A DNA stretch of 64,000 bases from Epiperipatus broadwayi (lineage: Eukaryota; Onychophora; Udeonychophora; Euonychophora; Peripatidae). Below, piece after piece: positions 57,062 to 64,000 of this stretch. Position 1 is the first letter of the stretch; the number at the start of each line of letters is the position of its first letter. Where the stretch lies: the NCBI GenBank assembly GCA_028023455.1, contig JAQFVV010000027.1:10721845-10785844 (forward strand), written 5' to 3'. The notes under the pieces are model-generated. The model saw nothing but the letters and a program-made list of their open reading frames with translations, was not told the origin of the DNA and searched no databases. The translations under genes and the position numbers were made by a program.

Positions 57062-58872
57062 CCTCTACACTGACGAAGCAGTCATATTGAATATTTAAAA
57101 AATTATGTTAAGCCACAAATTTTATCATAATATGTTTGTATTACTAAAAAATGGCATAATATATATTATTTTAAAGATAAAACACCAAAGAAAAAATATA
57201 GTCATTGATATTCAAAGTAATAAAAAAAAACAATAAAAGTTAATATTTCTAATAATTATTTTCATATTATTTCATAAATTCTAAATTATCATGCATACAA
57301 CTTAAAAGTATATTTTTGTTAGTAGGTTAGTTGGATTCATCATAAAATTTCTAAAAAATTAGTATATAATAACACTTACCTAAAGTAATCCATTACTTGA
57401 AAACTTCATAGAATAAAAACATTAGTACTTTTTCTTTTTCTTTGTAGCCCTTCAAAATGTATTTCCATACAGGGGTTTGCAATGTATATGTCATCCCTAA
57501 TATCAAGTAGTTAATACTGATCAATAATTAGTGTAATTTGAATATTATAATAAAGAACTTCAATACAGTTTGTGATTTATTAAAAAGTACTATTAAAATA
57601 GTTACTATATACAAAATAAAATAATAAAATAAAATAAAAAATGAATTAAATACTAAATTCATTATAGAGTTAAGCCTAAGGTTCATAAGTTAGTAGTTTA
57701 TATATATATACTATCAAAATCTTTACTTTTAGCATTTGCGTATATTTATTATTATTTAAAATGCAGACAAGATATTATAGAAAAATCTAAATCAGGTCAT
57801 AATATTTGGAAAACATGTTTATTTTTATTTGTATCAACTAATTCAAATATTGGAGCCAAGCTGATATCATAGAAAAAAAATGCAGATAACCACGATCTAT
57901 TATATATATATATATATATTAGTTTCAATAATGATTTTTTTTGTAATTTTTTTGTCAAATNNNNNNNNNNNNNNNNNNNNNNNNNNNNNNNNNNNNNNNN
58001 NNNNNNNNNNNNNNNNNNNNNNNNNNNNNNNNNNNNNNNNNNNNNNNNNNNNNNNNNNNNNNNNNNNNNNNNNNNNNNNNNNNNNNNNNNNNNNNNNNNN
58101 NNNNNNNNNNNNNNNNNNNNNNNNNNNNNNNNNNNNNNNNNNNNNNNNNNNNNNNNNNNNNNNNNNNNNNNNNNNNNNNNNNNNNNNNNNNNNNNNNNNN
58201 NNNNNNNNNNNNNNNNNNNNNNNNNNNNNNNNNNNNNNNNNNNNNNNNNNNNNNNNNNNNNNNNNNNNNNNNNNNNNNNNNNNNNNNNNNNNNNNNNNNN
58301 NNNNNNNNNNNNNNNNNNNNNNNNNNNNNNNNNNNNNNNNNNNNNNNNNNNNNNNNNNNNNNNNNNNNNNNNNNNNNNNNNNNNNNNNNNNNNNNNNNNN
58401 NNNNNNNNNNNNNNNNNNNNNNNNNNNNNNNNNNNNNNNNNNNNNNNNNNNNNNNNNNNNATATATAAAAAAATGATTAAATATATATATAATTAATAAT
58501 TATTAAAAAATATAGAAAAATAAATACTTACCATTGGGCTTTCATATAATGTTATCTTCAAAATATAACGAAAAAATTAAAAGTTTTTACCGATATATTT
58601 TTCAGGGTGTAATCTTTTCCAGTAACTATCAAAAAAAAAAAAAGAAAGAGAGAAAGAAAAAAAAATTCATTTTATTTGGTAACAAAAATTATCATAAAAT
58701 TTTTATTTTTTATCAAAGAAAAATAAAATTTACATTTATGGAAAGCTGAAAAAGATGGTATAAAAAGTGCATGCGTAGACTGCATAGATTTCCATTAATA
58801 TTATGCTGAAAATGGATGTTTATATATTGAAAATGCTTGAATGCATTATGCATTTGTAATAATGAAGAGGTT
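57062..58872. mobile_element. Insertion that splits RTE copy 2, possible piggyBac-like MITE
   Basis: The LINE sequence stops at TTAA (57058-57061) and resumes at TTAA (58873-58876). The insert begins CCTCTACACTG and ends GAAGAGGTT, giving a short imperfect terminal inverted repeat. TTAA duplication with CC-starting ends is typical of piggyBac-type elements. The inside has no transposase that I can see, but 500 bases are unknown. The small Lys-rich frame at 58534-58749 is not recognised. Confidence 0.45.
57961..58460. other. Assembly gap (500 N)
   Basis: Exactly 500 N. The round number suggests a placeholder of unknown true length. It is flanked by AT-rich sequence. The open frame running through it is meaningless. 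Confidence 0.99.
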
Positions 58873-59055
58873 TTAAACTCAATTCTAAGGGATTGTAAAA
58901 GATCTAAAAAGAGACATGTGAGATGGATGAAATAAGAAGTGTGCAGAAATGATGTGAAGAAGAGGGATTAGAGATTGGTGAAGATTGATTAAACTTGGAG
59001 AGATCTTCATCCTGCAGTGGATTAAGAATTGTTGAAAATGATGGTGGTGATATAA
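58873..59055 (+). pseudogene. RTE-type LINE copy 2, right part
   Basis: Continues the interrupted copy: GATTGTAAAAGATCTAAAAA, AGATGGATGAAATAAGAAG, CTTCATCCTGCAGTGGATT, ending in a GATGGTGGTGATATA tail like the GATGAT 3' end of copy 3. Confidence 0.75.
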
Positions 59056-59585
59056 TTATTTATGCTTATTCTTTAGATACTTTATAGCCACTAATAGTAA
59101 CAGCATAGACAGTTTAGATATCAATAAAACATATAAACTATTATATTTAAATTATGGATAAATCTCTCATCAAAACAAATTGCACATGTATTAAGTCATG
59201 ATATTGAAATTACAATAATATATATAATTTAAATAACATTACCCATAAACCCTTTTTTATTTGAACTTTCCTCTTGTGAGAACTTTATTTCAACAAAGCA
59301 ACTATATGTAATAATAAATAAAAACAAATATCTTTATAACCTAAAATTTACTTAAATTTTTTAAGAGTTCCAATTATTTTCATCTCAGTGAAATCTTTTA
59401 GAATGCTATTTTTTTAAAAAAAATGATTGAAAACCTTTGGTATTTTAATTATAAAATCACAAATGACAAAAAAGGATTATTTCTGGTAGGTCAATAAATG
59501 ACAAAATTTTATCACTTGAATCAAGCCATTTATGTGGTAAACTAAAAAAAATCACAATAAGTTGTTTTTCTTCACTTGTGTACCA
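59056..59585. other. AT-rich non-coding stretch
   Basis: Nothing recognised. Confidence 0.4.
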
Positions 59586-59589
59586 AATA

Positions 59590-60895
59590 TCTAAATCATA
59601 AAGATGTACCAGATGATTGGAAGAATGCAGTATTAATATTAATATTTAAGAAAGGTGATAAAGAAGTTATTAGAAATTACAGACCTATCAGCCTTACAGA
59701 GAACATTGGATTTCTACCAACCAAGAGAACAAACTGGATTTAAAAGTGGTTTTAGTACAGTAGATCATATCCAGGTATTGAGAGAAGTTATAGAAAGGAC
59801 AAATGAATATGAGGTGCCATTATGTTTTGGATTTGTAGATTATGAAAAGACATTTGATTCTATAAACATTTCTTCAGTGATTAAAGCATTGGATCATCAA
59901 GGTATAGATCCAGGATATTGTCATATTTTAAAGAATATTTATAAAAATGCAACAGCAACAATTAGATTACATAATGATAGTAAGAAAATCAACATTGAAA
60001 AAGGTGTAAGACAGTGTGACTCCATATCTCCAAAACTTTTTACAGCAGTGCTGCAAGAAGTATTTTGTGGATTAAAATGGGAAGCTAAAGGAGTGAAAGT
60101 AAATGGAGATTATTTAAGTCATTTAGATTTTGCAGATGATGTAGTTGTTTTTGCAAATAATGCTTCAGAACTGCAGGAAATATTGCAAGAGTTATCAAAT
60201 GAAAGTAGGACTAACAATAAATGTTAAAAAAACTAAAGTAATGTTTAATCAATTCTCTCAAAATATGAAAATAAAGATTGATTATGATAAGTTAGAATAA
60301 GTGAACAGCTACAAATACCTTGGTCATATTATTAATACAGAGCAAGACATAATTGATGAAATTAATCATAGAATTAAACTTGGTTGGAGTGCTTTTGGTA
60401 GAAATAACTTGATACTAAAAGGAAATATGCCTATGTGTTTGAAAAGGAAGGTTTTTAACAAATGTGTTTTACCAGTTCTTACTTATGGATCTGAGACTTG
60501 GACACTTAATAGAAGAGCAATACAGAGATTTCAGACTACTCAAAGAAGTATGGAGAGATGCATGTTGGGAGTAACAAGAAGAGATTGAAAATGCAATGTA
60601 TGGATAAGAGAACGAACAGGTGTTACTGACCTCACTGAAAAAATTAAAAGATTGAAGTGGAGTTGGGCTGGACATATTTCTAGAAGAAATGATAATAGAT
60701 GGACAATTGAAATTTTAAACTGGATTCCAAGAGATTGTAAAAGACCCAGAAAGAGACCATGTGTTAGATGGATGGATGAAATAAGAAAGTGTATAGGAGT
60801 GATGTGGAGAAGAGAAGCTAAAGATCGGAGAAGATGGATTAAATTTGAAGAGACCTTCATCCTGCAATGGATTGATAATGGTTGATGATGATGAT
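59590..60895 (+). pseudogene. RTE-type LINE copy 3, best preserved, 5' truncated
   Basis: Starts at DVPDDWKNAVLI, loses 47 bases relative to copy 1 after RPISL (a frameshift), then is open through VDYEKTFDSI, GVRQCDSISPKLF (Gly to Cys in RQGD) and LDFADDVVVFANNAS (intact FADD). After a shift near NNKC it continues with NSYKYLGHIINTEQD, CLKRKVFNKCVLPVLTYGSE and LNWIPRDCKRPRKRPCVRWM. The 3' end is GGTTGATGATGATGATAG, a short GAT repeat typical of RTE ends. The endonuclease is absent. Confidence 0.85.
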
Positions 60896-61553
60896 AGTGG
60901 ATAAGTAATTTCTTGGAAGTGAAATTTGCTAAGTTTAGCATTTCTAAAAAAATTGTTTACAAAAAGTAATTCTATTAATTTTAAAACTGGGTAGTACTAA
61001 TTTTTTAAATACTTGTTTTAAACTCTAGTAGCAGACAACTTTTGATGTATTAGTATTGGCAAAATAGCTTATAATTTTCTAATTCCAAAAACATCTTTAA
61101 ATTTCTTTTTTTTTTTCATGCATTTTTATTATGATGGATGTTTTTCAGATGTTTTCTTTATTCATTATAACAGTTGAAAGGTATGCACATAACATTTTAA
61201 AACTAATTTAAATAAAATACATTTTGATAAAATTAAATATACAAATCACAATAGTAGAAAAAATATTTATATTACAGATATTAAAATAAATATTTTTTTA
61301 TTTTATTTACCATTCTCACAATAACTGAGATTTTATTTCAAATTCAAAATAATTTTATCTAAATATTTTAAATATTCCTTTATATTTAAATATACACACA
61401 TATTCACATTTAATTATTGTATTAACAGTTTATATCACTACTGTAAATAGTTTTACCATTATGTGTATACTAATGTAAATATTGCTTTGTTAATCCTATT
61501 TTAGTTAATTTATCCACATATACACAATATTATGTATTTTATTAGTGTATTAC
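60896..61553. other. AT-rich non-coding stretch
   Basis: Nothing recognised. Confidence 0.4.
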
Positions 61554-61686
61554 ATCCTTTTTTAAACAAGGCAAAACTCTCTATACAGTAGTGCCACCCT
61601 GTGTCAACCAGAGTAATGAATGGAGAGTTTTGCCTTGTTTAATAACAATTATGTGCTAGTATAAGGGATGATGATCCTTTTTTAAA
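61554..61686 (+). mobile_element. Minimal family A hairpin retroposon
   Basis: A 107-base insertion (61567-61673) lies between exact repeats ATCCTTTTTTAAA (61554-61566, 61674-61686). It has a 17-20 bp stem at its very 5' end (AAGGCAAAACTCTC with GAGAGTTTTGCCTT), a loop, and the unpaired family tail ACAATTATGTGCTAGTATAA, then GGGATGATG. It lacks the ribozyme segment. The smallest complete example of the hairpin-plus-tail design in the window. Confidence 0.9.
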
Positions 61687-63735
61687 GTTATCTTTGTGCT
61701 GTTTAAAAACTTCAAAATTGTTATAAGAATTTCAAATGCTATAAAAATATGGGGGAGACATTTTGGATTTTTTTTCCAATTTTTCTTGATATGATAAATT
61801 TAAGGTATTTATATAAGCCGATAAAAATTTTGAAGTTGTTTATTATTATTATTATTTTAGAGATTGAAAATAATCATCACTATATGTATATAAATGGCAT
61901 AGATAGTAATAGTAAAATGCACTGTTTCATTTTCACATCATGTAGTAATGTGATATGAAATATGGATTGTGTAAAATCAGCATACAAAATATGAAATCCA
62001 AATTGTGTAAACCTAGCATAAGATGACATAACTGAGAATATGATAAGAGAAAAACAAACCATATGAAATTATATTTGAGAAATTGCATTTCGAGAAGTGA
62101 TTGATTATTATGTTTATATTTACTTATTTTGTAGAACTAATGAATCAAGTCATATTAATTAATGTTTGTAATGACATAAATGTATTTTTAATACTATATG
62201 TTTTCATGCCCTTCTTGTATCAATACCCTCATGCCTTGCTTAACTTGCTTACCATCTTCCATGAGCCCTGATCCCCTAATGATAGTTTGAGTTATAGTTC
62301 AATATTTTATTTTAGTATTAAAATCTTTATTCCATATCATGAATCAATAAATTGTATTTGATTTATTAGAAATACAAGTTTGAAAATTAAAAAAAAACAT
62401 CCTAAAAATATATATATTTGAACTTTGCAAATAAAAAAAAGTGTAATACATAGTAAACACTAGCTTTTTTCTTCAGTTATTACAATGCTGGTAAAACATA
62501 TTAACGAACAAAATCTTGATTAATTGAACTTTATTTTTAAAAACCTAATGAATTATTGTTAAATCATCATAAAGCTATGAAATTCTGTTCTAAAATTTAA
62601 AATTACATTTATAATTATTAAAATATAAAAGGTCTGTAGTATGGTATTTGACAGAGTGTTACTGATAGTAATTTCATTTTTACTATTATTACAAATTTCT
62701 TAAAAAATAAAACGTTTGAATAAAATCTAAGTACAAACATGAAAATATTTTTTAATAATTACTATACAAATATTTTGTAAAAGTAATGATAAATATTTAA
62801 ATAAACTATGGAAAATATACAAATTTTTTGTTCATTGTTAGCAACAATGGGATAATTAGTCTAGCAATTGCTCTTTCAAAGGTCAGTGCCAGTGTTAGCT
62901 TGTTTGTAGTACTTTTTCTACTGCTGACACCTTCAGATTTTTTTGAAACTAATAAATTAGTATTTACTTTAATTTCATTTTCTACTATCAAATGAATGCA
63001 TAGCCAGAAAAATAGTGTTAGATGGCCACAAGAGAGTGAACAAAAGAGTCCAAAACAGCTGAAAATCAATTTGCTAATAATGAAAAAGTTTAAATAAATA
63101 TAAATAGATGATGGATTTAAATGTTTGTTTTTTTTACTAATTTTTTTTAAAAAAAACAAACAATGTAAGTGTTTGCTAATAACTTGAACAAGTTTTTAAA
63201 CATTTTGCTTTTACTGTCACTTTTATGATATGTACAAACGTGGCATATGTTTTATTACAGTACAATAGCCACATTTCTGCTTCTTATTAATGTGAAATTT
63301 CTTCATACTCAAGCAAATATAAAAAATTAATAAAAATGTATTTTTTTAAATTAAATTTACTTTTTTGATAATAAGTTACATTTAAATTATGTCTGTAAAG
63401 TGTGTTTAATTTTTAAGCATTTTCTATTTTACCAACATAATTATAGATTTATATTTGAATTACTGTGCATTTCCAAAAAAAATGTTGAATCCTTAATATA
63501 GTTTGAACCCAGTTTTTTGAATTAATGGCAGTCTATCTATTAGTCCATACATTCAGTACACGTATGTATACTTTGTCTTTCATCAATGGTAAAAGTTTTA
63601 TCAGATTTGACATTTTTGCTTTATAATTATCACTGATATTTGTTAGATTTGCCATATTTATGACTCCCCCCCCCCCAAGTACGCATTTAATCAAGACTAA
63701 CTAAACACTCATTTACGGATCTATATTAAATTGCT
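61687..63735. other. AT-rich non-coding stretch, no gene seen
   Basis: Contains a poly-C tract at 63666-63677. The 117-codon minus-strand frame 62806-63159 has no recognisable domain and a repetitive AT-driven start. Confidence 0.4.
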
Positions 63736-63739
63736 ATCT

Positions 63740-63865
63740 CCCTAAACTTATCTGAATTAATCAGCCATTTGAAACAAACTTTAGTTTTACTTTGGATTCG
63801 AAATCAAAGTTATGGGAGTGTGAAGCTAAGACCAGAATCTTTATATTATAGCTATATCAACCTAC
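63740..63865 (-). repeat. Possible tRNA-derived SINE, minus strand
   Basis: TTTGGATTCGAAATCAAAG is the complement of a B box in a stem. On the minus strand GATTCTGGTCTTAGCTTCAC precedes it. The body cannot be followed. Confidence 0.4.
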
Positions 63866-64000
63866 ATATAGAAAAAAAAATTAAAAAGATAAATTAAAGA
63901 ATATATATATATATAGAGAGAGAGAGGAGTAAAAAAGCAGAAAAACGTTCTTATGAAGAGGAAAATAATCAATAGAAACTAAACACAAAAAAACAATATA

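Noticed and set aside
57880-58476. 198-codon open frame across the N gap
   Set aside because: Almost all of it is unknown bases; it is not evidence for a gene.
62806-63159. 117-codon minus-strand frame
   Set aside because: Low-complexity start, hydrophobic AT-driven content, no domain or splice context.

Overview
This is nuclear DNA from an invertebrate animal. It is very AT-rich, carries many (TA)n runs and retroelement copies, and has introns. I see no bacterial operon, ribosome binding site or CRISPR structure. Several tRNA-derived SINEs remind me of molluscan (gastropod) SINEs from memory, but I cannot fix the phylum.

One host gene is firmly supported, on the + strand. It has two exons of a cholinesterase/neuroligin-like carboxylesterase (44183-44368 and 54766-54953), joined in frame across a 10,397-base intron with a GC-AG splice pair. 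The intron holds a nearly full-length Tx1/L1-type LINE in the opposite direction (about 45645-52033), two short tRNA-like SINEs and a hairpin retroposon. Earlier and later exons were not found. A CRE plus CCAAT cluster at 36.24-36.51 kb is a possible promoter with no gene attached.

The rest is mobile DNA and its decay products: three copies of an RTE-type LINE (13.4, 56.7-59.1 and 59.6 kb), a 3' fragment of another LINE (16.8 kb), two head-to-head GIY-YIG fragments of a Penelope-like element (55.1-56.0 kb), about a dozen tRNA-derived SINE remnants, and one 500-base N gap (57961-58460).

The most interesting content is a set of short non-autonomous elements. Two unrelated families (called A and B here) carry type I hammerhead ribozymes: CUGANGA core, stem II, GAAA, a 2-3 bp stem III, an NUH cleavage site and a paired stem I. 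Family B copies show compensatory changes in stems I and III. Many of these elements, and several families without a ribozyme that I can see, share one design: the 5' end is the base of a long inverted repeat, a short unpaired 3' tail follows, and 11-16 bp target-site duplications flank the whole. That fits RNA-mediated insertion, not cut-and-paste transposition. The Penelope GIY-YIG fragments and the RTE LINEs are candidate sources of the machinery.

Layout: 0-8.3 kb, hairpin and ribozyme-family repeats in AT-rich DNA; 8.3-20.3 kb, SINEs, the B-family inverted ribozyme pair, RTE copy 1 and a LINE fragment; 20-29 kb, mostly unique AT-rich DNA with hairpin retroposons; 29.3-30.5 kb, the triple-ribozyme A insertion; 32-36 kb, B-family copies; 36-44 kb, possible promoter and SINEs; 44-55 kb, the esterase gene and its intron; 55-61 kb, Penelope and RTE fragments; 61.5-64 kb, one mini A element and unique DNA.
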